NCBI RefSeq assembly: GCF_001006325.2 | Contig: NZ_LBIA02000001.1 | Location: forward strand, 1,241,501-1,305,500 | Source of the DNA: Afipia massiliensis | Lineage (GTDB): Bacteria; Pseudomonadota; Alphaproteobacteria; Rhizobiales; Xanthobacteraceae | DNA: 64,000 nucleotides | Direction: 5' to 3' | In this document: piece after piece, positions 33,997 through 43,379 of the stretch | How the letters are laid out: the number at the start of each line of letters is the position of its first letter | Position numbering within the stretch: position 1 is the stretch's first letter | The notes under the pieces: model-generated | What the model was told of the DNA's origin: nothing | Databases searched by the model: none | Seen by the model: the letters and a program-made list of their open reading frames with translations, nothing else | Made by a program: the position numbers and the translations under genes

Positions 33997-36399
33997 TTAC
34001 TTGACATACTTCGCCGGCACCACCGCCGGCTCCGGCTCGAACCGGATGCGATAGGTCAGCGACGCATAACGGCCCGATGCAGGCACCGCATGGCCGGAAT
34101 AGTACTGGGCATAGTACATCGCGTCGCCGATATTGTAGACGTTGAGTTGCAGCGTCGAATTGCGCGTGACCTTGTAGGCCGCCATCGCATCGAACTTCCA
34201 GAACGACGGCACGTAGGTCGTGTTGGTGGTATTCGCGAAAGCATCGTCCTGATACTGCACGCCGCCGCCGATCGTGAAATCCGGCGTGATGGCGTAGGAC
34301 GTCCAGAGGTTGAAGTTGTTGTGCGGGGTGCTCGGCAACGCACGGCCAAGTTCAGCGCGGTTGCTGGTCTTGACGATTTCAGACTGCAGATAGCTGTAAC
34401 CCGCGAAAATCTGCCACTTGTCGGTCAGCGCACCCGCGATTCCCAGTTCAATGCCGTCAACCCGTGCGAGGCCGTCAAGTACCAGCACTGGCGTGACATT
34501 CGGATCGGGATTCTGCGGAATACGCAGATTGGTCTTTTCGATCCGGAAGATCGCGCCGGTGACACTCAGCTTGTTGTTGAGAAAATCAGCCTTGGCGCCA
34601 ACTTCGATGGTGGTGTTCTTTTCAGGGTCAAGGAGCGCACTTGCGGTGTTGCCCGGTGCGCTACTGAGCACACCCAACTCCGCCGACGGATTGAATGATG
34701 TTCCGTAGGCCGCGTAGATGCTCGAGTTCTTGGTCGGATGGAACACACCACCGACACGCCAGCTCGTCATATCGTCGGTGCGGCCCAGATTACGATTTGC
34801 AGCGGTCGCGTTACCGGGGTCTCCGAACTCGGCCTTGTAGTGGTCGTGCCGGATCGAACCGAGCACCTCGAAATACTCGTTGATCTTGATCTGATCGAAC
34901 GCATACGCGGCGACCGTGGTGGCTTCGGTCGAGAGCGATGTATTCCACCCGCCAAAAAATCCGCCGAATGACGTATCGACAGGATAGTAGGCGCTCGTCC
35001 GGCATTGAGCGGGATCACACAGGTTCGAGGCGCTTCCGGAGGGCACGACGCCCCGCGCACGTTGCTGATAGCGTGTTTCGCGAGTCGCCTCCAACCCTGC
35101 CGAGAACGTGTGCAGCAGCGAGCCGGTATAGAACTTGCCGCCGATGTCGGTCTGGTTCGTCAGCAGCGTGTTGTTGGTCTCGATCTGGAAATGCTGCCGT
35201 CCGATCGTCATCTGATCGACAGGATAACCCGGCGTTACCGCCGTTACGTTGTCTGCCTGAAGCAGGCTGCGCGGCGCGGTGTTGATCGCAAAGCGATTGT
35301 TGCTCACGTAACGCGTGGCGTTGCTGATCTTGAGATCGGGCGCAAGGTCGCGCTCGAACTTAACTGTGCCGATGTGGGTATCGGTCCGCACCACATCGGC
35401 GAGCGGGCCGTTCTTGACGCCGTACCAGTTGCTGCGCGGCACCGGGATCGGCGTGGTCGCCTGACCGTTGCCATAGTATCCCTGATTCGTCAGCGCGCCG
35501 GTCATGGGGCTGCGCACCGGAGCCGGAAGATACGGCACACCATAATCGGGAACGCTCTCTTCGCCCTGATAGATGTAGCTGATGATCGCGCGCGTTTCGG
35601 GATTCAGGTCGATCTTGATCGACGGCGCGACACCCCAGCGCTTGACGCCGACATTGTCGCGGCCCGGGGTCGGCATGTCCTGATACATCGCGGCGATACG
35701 TCCGGAGACGTTGTCCTTCTTGCCGCTGGCGTCGAGCTCGGTGCGGTAACCGCCCGCGGTGGTGCCGGTGACGAAGCCTTCGATATAGGGAATGCCGGTC
35801 GGCAGCTTGGTGACAAGGTTGATCGCGCCGCCGGTCGAACCACGCCCGAACGCGAATGCCGACGGACCCTTATAGACTTCAACGCGATCAACGTTGAACA
35901 GGTCACGCGTGTACCAGCCCGGATCGCGGATACCGTCGCGGAAGATATCGCCGCGCGCGGCGAAACCGCGGATGATCGGAGTATCGCCCTGATTTCCGCC
36001 CTCGCCCGCAGCGAAGGTGATGCCCGGCACGGTGCGCAACGCATCTTCCATGCTGGTGAGACGCTGTTCCTGCAGCACTTGCTGGGTGACGACGTTGACT
36101 GTCTGCGGCGTGTTGAGCAGTGGAGTCGGAACGCGCGAGACCTGCGGAGCAGTGGCCTGATAACCGCCGGCGCCGTTACCAGCATTTTCCTGCACGTCGA
36201 TGGTCGGAAGCGCTTCCTGCGCCATCGCGTTTGTCGCCAGCATCACCGATGCGAGGCCAAGCATCGCGGTTCCGGGCTTTCGCACCGAGGCACGAATATA
36301 GGGAGACGATGAAGCTGGAGTCTGCGGCGCGGCGGCAGCAACGTCGGGCTTCTGATTCTTCTTTGACTTTATTTCTTTGTTGAATTTGTTCCGACGCAT
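33997..36399 (-). CDS. TonB-dependent siderophore receptor
   Basis: An 800-residue outer-membrane receptor (Fiu/catecholate-like group). The N-terminus is a long leader with a signal segment AMLGLASVMLATNAMAQ. The plug domain has VNVVTQQVLQEQRLTSMEDALRTVPGI read in parts and FGRGSTGGAINLVTKLP. The C-terminal barrel ends with aromatic-rich YRIRFEPEPAVVPAKYVK. It is paired with a PiuC-type dioxygenase downstream and a divergent PepSY protein. The ATG at 36399 is favoured over an in-frame GTG at 36414; the ribosome site is weak. Confidence 0.92.
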   Translation of the reverse strand: MRRNKFNKEIKSKKNQKPDVAAAAPQTPASSSPYIRASVRKPGTAMLGLASVMLATNAMAQEALPTIDVQENAGNGAGGYQATAPQVSRVPTPLLNTPQTVNVVTQQVLQEQRLTSMEDALRTVPGITFAAGEGGNQGDTPIIRGFAARGDIFRDGIRDPGWYTRDLFNVDRVEVYKGPSAFAFGRGSTGGAINLVTKLPTGIPYIEGFVTGTTAGGYRTELDASGKKDNVSGRIAAMYQDMPTPGRDNVGVKRWGVAPSIKIDLNPETRAIISYIYQGEESVPDYGVPYLPAPVRSPMTGALTNQGYYGNGQATTPIPVPRSNWYGVKNGPLADVVRTDTHIGTVKFERDLAPDLKISNATRYVSNNRFAINTAPRSLLQADNVTAVTPGYPVDQMTIGRQHFQIETNNTLLTNQTDIGGKFYTGSLLHTFSAGLEATRETRYQQRARGVVPSGSASNLCDPAQCRTSAYYPVDTSFGGFFGGWNTSLSTEATTVAAYAFDQIKINEYFEVLGSIRHDHYKAEFGDPGNATAANRNLGRTDDMTSWRVGGVFHPTKNSSIYAAYGTSFNPSAELGVLSSAPGNTASALLDPEKNTTIEVGAKADFLNNKLSVTGAIFRIEKTNLRIPQNPDPNVTPVLVLDGLARVDGIELGIAGALTDKWQIFAGYSYLQSEIVKTSNRAELGRALPSTPHNNFNLWTSYAITPDFTIGGGVQYQDDAFANTTNTTYVPSFWKFDAMAAYKVTRNSTLQLNVYNIGDAMYYAQYYSGHAVPASGRYASLTYRIRFEPEPAVVPAKYVK

Positions 36400-36636
36400 T
36401 GCTTGCCCCACCACTGAAGATGTCGCGCGTTCTTTCGAACGGCGATTTCAAGGCAGCCTTTAGGAAAGTCCGCGGAAGCAGAGCAAGGCTTTGAGATTAG
36501 AACTTCTGCAAACTTCAACGGCACGAAGCTTTGTCAATTGCAGCGATATGCCTGTTGTGAATAGAAGATGTGGATCAGCGCAACGCGCAAACGCGCGCTT
36601 AGAATTTCTCCAGATGGAACCTCAGAACGAATCCAG

Positions 36637-37812
36637 ATGCCAGTATCAACTTCGACTCACCGGCGTGGAGCGCTGAAGCGGCTCTGGCGCAACATCCATC
36701 TCTGGCTCGGCATCGGCCTGTTCATTCTGCTGGTGCCTGTTGCGCTGTCCGGCGCGATTCTCGTCTATCACGACGACATCGGCGAATTCATGAGCACGCC
36801 ACGCGGCGCGGTTGCGCCGTCGCAACCAACGGACATCGCACTCGCTGTCGATAATGCGCGCAAGGCCGCCGGCGACGGCTTCGTGCCGTTGTTCATCGGC
36901 TTTCCGGAAAATGATCGCGTGCCGCTGACGATTGCGCTGCGCGGACCCGCGGCGAAGGGCGAGCGTCCGGTGCGCCTCACCGCGACCATCGATCGTCACG
37001 ACGCGCATGTGATCAGCATCGCCAACTTCCGCAACACGTTCTTCGGCTTCATGCACGTGTTCCATGAAAATCTCACCATTCCCAATTACGGGCGCAGCAT
37101 CGTCGGATGGACCGGCGTCGCGATGCTGATTCTGTCGCTCACCGGTCTGTATCTGTGGTGGCCGCGGCACGGCCAATGGTCGCGCGCCTTCGTGTGGCGG
37201 CGCAGCCCCGCGACGTCATCGAACCTGCACTACATGACCGGCTTCTGGATCTGCTTTCCGCTGGTGCTGATCTCGCTGACCGGAATTTATCTCGCATGGC
37301 CGCAACAGGGACGCGAACTCCTGTCGTCGGTTGCGCCCATGACGGCGCAGCCGCAGCGCGGCGGTGGTCCGGGAGGCCAGGTGATGGCGAACCCGACACG
37401 TTCGCCGTCCGAGATTTTCGCAACCGCATCCGCGCGGCCGAACGCGACCGTCGATGCAATCTTCTATCCGAACCAGACCGGCGCCTGGCGCGTGAGGCTT
37501 CGTGAAGAGGGCAAGACCGAACCGGTGACGATCATGATCAATGATCGCAGCGGCGGCATCAGCGTTGTTCAGCCGCTGTCGGGCGACCGGACCGCGTCAT
37601 GGATTCGCTGGCTGCATGAAGGCAGTCATTCGGGTGAGGTCTGGCGTTTCGTCGCATTCCTGAGCGGCATTATGCCGGCGGTGCTCGGCGTGACCGGCAT
37701 TCTGATCTGGCTGCGCCAACGCCGTCAGCGCGCGCTGATAAAGAACAACAGGCCGCACGCTGCAGCGAACACGGCGCCGCGTCCCGTCGGCGACGCCGCG
37801 CCCGCCGAATAA
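36637..37812 (+). CDS. PepSY-domain inner-membrane protein
   Basis: A 391-residue PepSY-associated membrane protein with four membrane helices: WLGIGLFILLVPVALSGAIL, SIVGWTGVAMLILSLTGLYLWW, YMTGFWICFPLVLISLTGIYLAWP (split) and FVAFLSGIMPAVLGVTGILIWL. Motifs RNIHLWLG and FMHVFHENL match PiuB/FoxB-like proteins that handle siderophore or ferric reduction at the inner membrane. The start at 36637 is uncertain; a start at 36568 adds 23 residues without clear homology. It is divergent from the receptor. Confidence 0.86.
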   Translation: MPVSTSTHRRGALKRLWRNIHLWLGIGLFILLVPVALSGAILVYHDDIGEFMSTPRGAVAPSQPTDIALAVDNARKAAGDGFVPLFIGFPENDRVPLTIALRGPAAKGERPVRLTATIDRHDAHVISIANFRNTFFGFMHVFHENLTIPNYGRSIVGWTGVAMLILSLTGLYLWWPRHGQWSRAFVWRRSPATSSNLHYMTGFWICFPLVLISLTGIYLAWPQQGRELLSSVAPMTAQPQRGGGPGGQVMANPTRSPSEIFATASARPNATVDAIFYPNQTGAWRVRLREEGKTEPVTIMINDRSGGISVVQPLSGDRTASWIRWLHEGSHSGEVWRFVAFLSGIMPAVLGVTGILIWLRQRRQRALIKNNRPHAAANTAPRPVGDAAPAE

Positions 37813-37935
37813 CACCATCTGACACGTACTTATTTACCAGTCACCGGGGGCGCGGCATCGCGCCCTCCGGCAGCGCGCGATCGCCTGCTCGCATGCCCCG
37901 TCCACGGTTTTGAGAATCAATCGCAAGACTCTTAT

Positions 37936-37950
37936 TGCGAATAGTTCGCA
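37936..37950. promoter_or_regulatory. Fur-like 7-1-7 palindrome upstream of second TonB receptor
   Basis: TGCGAATAGTTCGCA has two 7-base arms (6 of 7 paired) around one base, the Fur-box architecture. A second imperfect pair (TCGCAAG...TTGCGA, 37921-37940) overlaps it. It lies 44 bp before the receptor start, where a promoter would be blocked. Binding by Fur, Irr or Zur is inferred only. Confidence 0.5.
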
Positions 37951-37993
37951 TTTGCATTATTAACTTCCCGCGAGTTGTGGCGTTGGGGGCGAA

Positions 37994-40105
37994 ATGCGTT
38001 TGAAATCATGGGTTTCCGTAGCAGGCATGACCTGCCTCTCGGTAACTGCAGCAGGTGTCTGCGACGGCCTGGCCCAAGAGCTGCTTCCCGAGATCGCGGT
38101 GTCCGCACCGGCTCCCACGGCGAATACCTCCGATGACGGCCTGCAGCGCGGGCCGGTCAACGTCATCGACGACACCTTTCAATCGACCACGGCACTTGCC
38201 GGCCGCGAAATCCAGCGCAGCAGCGCGGCGTCGCTCGCCGATGTGCTGTCCGGATTGCCCGGCGTCGCTGCGTCGAACTTCGCGCCGGGCGCGAGCCGTC
38301 CCAATATCCGCGGCCTCGACGACTATCGCGTGCGCGTGCAGGAAAACGGCATCGGCACGCAGGACGCATCCGACTTCAGCCAGGATCACGTCGTGCCGAT
38401 CGATCCGCTCGCCGCCGACAAGGTCGAGGTGATCCGCGGACCGGCGACGCTGCGTTACGGATCGCAGGCGATCGGCGGCGTGGTGAGCGCCACAAACAAT
38501 CGCATTCCCGAGAAGCTGGTGCAGGATGGATTCAGCGCGCGGTTCAAGGGCGGCCTGTCGTCAGTCGACAACGGTCTCGACGGCGCGGTGAGCCTCGACG
38601 CCAGCGGCAACAACGTCGCGATCCATGCCGATGCCTACGGCCGGCGCGCGGGCGACTACCGGATCCCCGGCGGCGTGCAGGCCAACACGCGGCTGCAGGG
38701 CGAAGGACAAGCCGTCGGCGGCTCATACATTTTCGACGGCGGCTACATCGGCACCGCGATCCAGCACATCACCAGTCTCTACCACATCCCCGGCGTGATC
38801 GATGCGCCGCAGAATTTGCGCATCGACATGGAACAGACGAAATGGACCAGCAAGGGCGAGTTGCGCGCGCCGGTCGAGGGCATCGATGCGGTGCGCTTCA
38901 CTTTCGGCGCCAGCAACTACAAGCACGACGAACTCGGCCTCAACGGCAACGGCGTCGATGTGGTGAAGAACATCATCAAAAACCGCGAGGTGGAAGGCCG
39001 ATTCGAACTGGACCATGCGGCGGTTGCGACAGGCATCGGCGCCTTGACCGGAACGTGGGGCGCACAATTCGGCCAGCGCGATCTCGGCACCGACGGCAGC
39101 CTCGGCGGCCTGCTGGCGCCAACCAAAACCAACACCGCCGCGGCCTTCGGCTTCGAACAGATTCAGTTTACCGACACACTGCGGCTGCAAGCCGCCGCCC
39201 GCATCGAGAACCACATCGTCAAGGGAATGGCGCCAACCTTCCCGGCGGATTTTCTGCCGCCGCCCAACACATTTTCGGAAGAGCCCGCGCGGCGGACGTT
39301 CACGCCGAAAAGCGCCAGCCTGGGTGTGCTGAAGAACCTGCCGTGGGACATGGTGGCGACACTCAACGCGCAATATGTGCAGCGCGCCCCTGCCGCACCT
39401 GAACTTTTCTCGCGCGGCTCCGACGGCGCGTCAGGAACCTTCGTGATCGGAAATCCGGACCTCAAGATCGAGACCGCGCAGACCGCCGAGATCGGCCTCA
39501 AGCGCGCCAAGGGACAGTTGCGGTTCGAGACCAGCCTCTATTACACGCGCTATCAGGATTTCATTTTCAAGCAGGTCACCGGGAACTTCTGCACCGATAC
39601 GTTCGCCACCTGCGGCGCCGCCGGTCCGCTGACCCAGGTCGCTTATGGTCAGCGCGATGCGATTTTCCGGGGCGCGGAAGTCGCGGCGCAGCTCGACGTT
39701 ACGCCGCTCGGCGACGGCATGTTCGGCATCGACGGACAGTATGACATTGTGCGTGCGACCTTCACCGATGGAACCAACGTGCCGCGCATCGCGCCGATGC
39801 GCGCCGGTGGTGGCCTCTGGTGGCGCAGCGCCGAGTGGTACACGCGGGTGGGCCTGCTGCATGCGTTTGCGCAGAACGACGTATCCCTCAACGAGACACC
39901 CACCGCGGGATACAATCTGCTCAAGGCAGAGGTGAGCTACACGCATACGTTCAACAGGACCGACAGCGGGCCGCGCGAAATGACCATCGGCCTTGCCGGC
40001 GACAACCTGCTCAACGAGCGGATTCGCAATCACATTTCCTTCAAGAAAGCCGAAGTTCTTCAGCCAGGCCTCGGCGTGCGGCTATTCGCGAATGTGAGGT
40101 TCTGA
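37994..40105 (+). CDS. TonB-dependent receptor, ZnuD-like group
   Basis: A 703-residue outer-membrane receptor with signal peptide (to about residue 28, GLAQE). The plug has SLADVLSGLPGVAASNF and DHVVPIDPLAADKVEVIRGPATLRYGSQAIGGVV (split), the form seen in ZnuD zinc receptors. A Cys pair (FCTDTFATCG) lies in an extracellular loop region near residue 530. The barrel ends GLGVRLFANVRF. It precedes exbB-exbD-tonB, so it may be energised by that set. The ligand (zinc, heme or a chelate) is not settled. Confidence 0.9.
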   Translation: MRLKSWVSVAGMTCLSVTAAGVCDGLAQELLPEIAVSAPAPTANTSDDGLQRGPVNVIDDTFQSTTALAGREIQRSSAASLADVLSGLPGVAASNFAPGASRPNIRGLDDYRVRVQENGIGTQDASDFSQDHVVPIDPLAADKVEVIRGPATLRYGSQAIGGVVSATNNRIPEKLVQDGFSARFKGGLSSVDNGLDGAVSLDASGNNVAIHADAYGRRAGDYRIPGGVQANTRLQGEGQAVGGSYIFDGGYIGTAIQHITSLYHIPGVIDAPQNLRIDMEQTKWTSKGELRAPVEGIDAVRFTFGASNYKHDELGLNGNGVDVVKNIIKNREVEGRFELDHAAVATGIGALTGTWGAQFGQRDLGTDGSLGGLLAPTKTNTAAAFGFEQIQFTDTLRLQAAARIENHIVKGMAPTFPADFLPPPNTFSEEPARRTFTPKSASLGVLKNLPWDMVATLNAQYVQRAPAAPELFSRGSDGASGTFVIGNPDLKIETAQTAEIGLKRAKGQLRFETSLYYTRYQDFIFKQVTGNFCTDTFATCGAAGPLTQVAYGQRDAIFRGAEVAAQLDVTPLGDGMFGIDGQYDIVRATFTDGTNVPRIAPMRAGGGLWWRSAEWYTRVGLLHAFAQNDVSLNETPTAGYNLLKAEVSYTHTFNRTDSGPREMTIGLAGDNLLNERIRNHISFKKAEVLQPGLGVRLFANVRF

Positions 40106-40358
40106 CGGGGCAGAAACTCTGGAATCGTTCCAGTTTTGGCTAAATCTAGCCCCCCGGTGGCGACAAGGACACCGCAGTGCATTATTCTGAAAATGAAACT
40201 CGCCTCCCGGCAATGGCTATGGCCGCGGTGCCTCGCCGCGGATTTGCCGACGAGAGCTTTGGGCGAAAACTGCAAGACGGCGAAAACTGCGAAACAGCAA
40301 GCCATCCGACGTTGACCCGATGTCGGCTGCAAATGCGATTTGAAGAAGCGGAGAGCAC

Positions 40359-41321
40359 ATGACCAATACAAAAAAGGCTGCCGGATCATTGGTCTTGCTT
40401 GCCGCTGCAACCTCTTTGATGATCGCGCAGGCCTTTGCGCAAACGCCTACTTCGCCAACGCCAACACCAGTTGCGCCAACGCCAGCTTCTCCTGCACTCA
40501 CGGCGCCCGCCACTCCGGCACCTGCCGCGCAGGCACCCGCGATGCAGCAGCCGGCCGCTCAGGCGCAAACCCCGACCGCGCAAGCCCCCGCCGCTCAAAC
40601 ACCGGTCATTGGACAGACTGCAAAGAACCCTGCACTGCCGCACAACCTGTCGCCCTGGGGCATGTTCATGGGCGCGGACATCGTCGTTAAAATCGTGATG
40701 ATCGGACTGGCGTTCGCCTCGCTCATCACCTGGACGATCTGCGTCGCGAAATTGCTCGAACTGCGCCACGAGACCAAGCGGGCAAAAAAGCGCATCAAGG
40801 TTCTCGCCAATGATATCTCGCTGATGGAAGCCGAGCGTGACGCGCGCAGCGGCAAGGATGCGGTGTCGCGGCTGGTGCAATCCGCCGCAGCGGAAGCCGC
40901 GCTGTCGGACACCGTCAACGATGAAGGCTTCAAGGAGCGCGTCGAACTGCGGCTCAGCCGGGTTGAAGCGGCGATGTCGCGACGAATTTCGCGCGGCACC
41001 GGCATGCTCGCCACCATCGGCGCGACCGCGCCGTTCGTCGGTCTGTTCGGCACGGTGTGGGGCATCATGAACTCCTTCATCGGCATTTCCGAAGCCCACA
41101 CCACCAACCTCGCCGTCGTCGCGCCCGGCATCGCCGAAGCACTGCTCGCGACCGCGATGGGCCTGATCGCGGCCATTCCCGCGGTCGTGATCTACAACCA
41201 TCTCGTTCGCATGATCACCGCCTACCGTGCATTGCTCGGCGACGCGACGGCGCAGGTGATGCTGCTCATCAGCCGTGACCACGGCCGCCGTTCACTGCGC
41301 CTCGCGCGCGCGGCGGAGTAA
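40359..41321 (+). CDS. exbB: TonB-system energiser ExbB
   Basis: A 320-residue inner-membrane proton-channel subunit. A cleavable-looking N-terminal signal is followed by a long Pro/Ala/Gln/Thr-rich segment (about residues 28-85), then MotA/ExbB helices IVVKIVMIGLAFASLITWTI, ATIGATAPFVGLFGTVWGIM and GIAEALLATAMGLIAAIPAVV. It starts a three-gene exbB-exbD-tonB set. A 253-bp gap to the receptor upstream holds no gene. Confidence 0.95.
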   Translation: MTNTKKAAGSLVLLAAATSLMIAQAFAQTPTSPTPTPVAPTPASPALTAPATPAPAAQAPAMQQPAAQAQTPTAQAPAAQTPVIGQTAKNPALPHNLSPWGMFMGADIVVKIVMIGLAFASLITWTICVAKLLELRHETKRAKKRIKVLANDISLMEAERDARSGKDAVSRLVQSAAAEAALSDTVNDEGFKERVELRLSRVEAAMSRRISRGTGMLATIGATAPFVGLFGTVWGIMNSFIGISEAHTTNLAVVAPGIAEALLATAMGLIAAIPAVVIYNHLVRMITAYRALLGDATAQVMLLISRDHGRRSLRLARAAE

Positions 41322-41325
41322 CGTC

Positions 41326-41757
41326 ATGGGCGCACGTCTGGGTGGAAAAGTCGGCGGTTCGGATGACGATCTGACCGAGACCCACGAAATCAACGTCACG
41401 CCGTTCATCGACGTGATGCTGGTGCTTCTCATCATCTTCATGGTCGCCGCGCCGTTGGCGACAGTCGATATCGGCGTCGAGCTTCCGGCCTCCACGGCGA
41501 CGCCACCGCCACGGCCCGACAAGCCGGTCTTCATCACCGTGAAGCCGGATCTTTCGGTTGCGGTCGGCGAGAACATCGTTCCGCGCACCACGCTGATCGG
41601 CGCGCTCGATACCGCCACCAGTGGCAAGAAAGCCGATCCGGTTTTCCTGCGCGCCGACAAGAGCGTCCCCTACGGGGAACTGATGGACGTGATGAACCTG
41701 CTGCGCAACGCGGGCTACCTCAAGGTGGCGCTCGTCGGGCTCGACGCACGAAACTGA
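41326..41757 (+). CDS. exbD: ExbD proton-channel subunit
   Basis: A 143-residue protein with one membrane helix. The hallmark is HEINVTPFIDVMLVLLIIFMVAAPL, with the proton-carrying Asp in FIDVMLVLL. The periplasmic domain has VELPAS and ADKSVPYGELMDVMNLLRNAGYLKVALV (split). It starts four bases after the exbB stop. A longer reading from 41275 overlaps exbB and is rejected. Confidence 0.96.
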   Translation: MGARLGGKVGGSDDDLTETHEINVTPFIDVMLVLLIIFMVAAPLATVDIGVELPASTATPPPRPDKPVFITVKPDLSVAVGENIVPRTTLIGALDTATSGKKADPVFLRADKSVPYGELMDVMNLLRNAGYLKVALVGLDARN

Positions 41758-41776
41758 CGCAGAGAGCCTCGTTGCA

Positions 41777-42508
41777 ATGAACACACTCGTCCTGCACGGA
41801 CCGCCCGATATATCCGACGTTCGCCGCTGGGGTCTCGCGGCGGCGCTGGTGGTGGCGACGCATGTGGCGCTGGTCGCGGGATTTGTGCTGTACACACCGT
41901 CTATGCCGGACGCGATCGGCACGGCATCCGAGCCGATCATGCTCGATCTGGAATCCGCGCCGCAAACCCCGGAGCCGGTGCAGCAGGATATCGCTCCCGG
42001 TCCGCAGATGCAGGAAGCCGAGCCTCCCGCCCCCGAACCTGAAAAGCAGCCCGACATTGTCGAGGAACAGATCACGCCGACGCCGCTGCAGGAAAAGGCT
42101 GAAATTTTAGCGCCGCCGGAGAAGCCGAAGCCCAAACCGGAACCGGTGAAGCAGAAGCCGAAGAAGCCGACCGAGAATCCCGCGCCGCAGACCACCGCGA
42201 CGCCGCGCGCCGCGCAGGCCGCGCGCGCGAGCTACAACGGCATGCTCTCGGCGCATCTGCAGCGCTACAAGCAGTACCCGTCGGGCGCGAAGGCCGCCGG
42301 TGAACAGGGCGTCGCCATGCTGAGCTTCACCGTCAACCGAAACGGCAGTGTAACGGGTGCGCGGTTGTCCAAATCGTCCGGTTCGTCGGCGCTCGATGGC
42401 GAAACCATGGCGATGATCCACCGCGCCCAACCGTTGCCATCGTTCCCAGCGGAAATGACGCAAAGCTCCGCGAGCTTCACCGTGCCGGTGCGCTTCTTCA
42501 TCCGCTGA
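41777..42508 (+). CDS. tonB: TonB-family energy transducer
   Basis: A 243-residue protein. One N-terminal membrane helix (LAAALVVATHVALVAGFVLY, residues about 16-35) precedes a Pro/Lys/Glu-rich spacer (about 45-145: EPEKQPD, EKPKPKPEPVKQKPKKP) that spans the periplasm. The C-terminal domain has SAHLQRYKQYPSGAKAAGEQGVAML (split) and SFTVNRNGSVTG, ending FTVPVRFFIR. It is the third gene after exbB and exbD. Confidence 0.95.
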   Translation: MNTLVLHGPPDISDVRRWGLAAALVVATHVALVAGFVLYTPSMPDAIGTASEPIMLDLESAPQTPEPVQQDIAPGPQMQEAEPPAPEPEKQPDIVEEQITPTPLQEKAEILAPPEKPKPKPEPVKQKPKKPTENPAPQTTATPRAAQAARASYNGMLSAHLQRYKQYPSGAKAAGEQGVAMLSFTVNRNGSVTGARLSKSSGSSALDGETMAMIHRAQPLPSFPAEMTQSSASFTVPVRFFIR

Positions 42509-42666
42509 CGATGTCCGCCGCGTGATCGCATCTCACGCCCGCGTCACGAACACGTGACGCCATGCGCGGTAACATTCTGGCCGCCTCCCCGAAGATTCCC
42601 TCGAACCCATCCTGTGGCCGCGCCGTCATGCGCGCGGTGGCTTAAGAGTTTCGGCGGACCTCAATC

Positions 42667-43362
42667 GTGTTCAATCTTCTTCTCGCGGCGCTGGCCGGCG
42701 TCGTCACCATTGCGGCCCCCTGCACGCTCCCGGTGCTGCCGATCCTGCTCGGCGCGTCGATGGGACAGACCAGCCGGCTTCGCCCGGCGTTCATCGCCGC
42801 AGGCTTCGTGCTCGCATTCTCGGTTGTCGCGCTGGCGCTCAGCGCGCTGACGCGCATTTTTGATTTCGATCCGAACGTGTTGCGCGACGGCGCGGCCGTT
42901 CTGCTCGCGATCTTCGGCCTGCTGATGATCTGGCCCGCGCCGTTCGAGTGGCTGTCGATCCGGCTCGCCGGTCTGACGCAGCAGGACACCACGCCGCGTG
43001 ACCGTCAGGGCCTGCTCGGCGGATTCATTCTCGGCACTACGCTGGGCCTGGTGTGGACGCCCTGCGCCGGTCCGGTGCTCGGCTCGATCCTGACGGTCAT
43101 TGCAACATCGAAAGATACTGCATGGGCCTCGCTGCTGCTGGTGGCATACGCCATCGGCGCTGCAATCCCGATGCTCATCATCGCCTATGGCGGACAGGCC
43201 GTGACCGCGCGCGTGCGCAGTCTCTCGCGGATCGCGCCGCGGCTGCAGCAGGGCTTCGGCGTGATCGTGATCGCCTTCGCCGCCGCGACCTACTTTCAGT
43301 ACGACACGCTCGCCGTGGCGTGGCTGACCCAGTTTTATCCCAATGGCCAGACCGGCCTGTAA
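42667..43362 (+). CDS. CcdA/DsbD-like transmembrane thiol reductant transporter
   Basis: A 231-residue protein with about six membrane helices. The two Cys of the CcdA/DsbD fold are in AAPCTLPVLPILLGASMG and VWTPCAGPVLGSIL. It moves reducing power from the cytoplasm to periplasmic thiol proteins. The start is GTG (MFNLLLAALAGVV). A thioredoxin-like protein follows 18 bp later and is the likely partner. Its link to the TonB genes upstream is only proximity. Confidence 0.9.
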   Translation: MFNLLLAALAGVVTIAAPCTLPVLPILLGASMGQTSRLRPAFIAAGFVLAFSVVALALSALTRIFDFDPNVLRDGAAVLLAIFGLLMIWPAPFEWLSIRLAGLTQQDTTPRDRQGLLGGFILGTTLGLVWTPCAGPVLGSILTVIATSKDTAWASLLLVAYAIGAAIPMLIIAYGGQAVTARVRSLSRIAPRLQQGFGVIVIAFAAATYFQYDTLAVAWLTQFYPNGQTGL

Positions 43363-43379
43363 CGTTGAAGGAGATTTCC

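Noticed and set aside
36480-36520. An Irr ICE-like motif (ATTAGAACTTCTGCA) upstream of the siderophore receptor
   Set aside because: Only partial symmetry and wrong spacing compared with the TTTAGAA-TTCTAAA form; too weak to list as a site.
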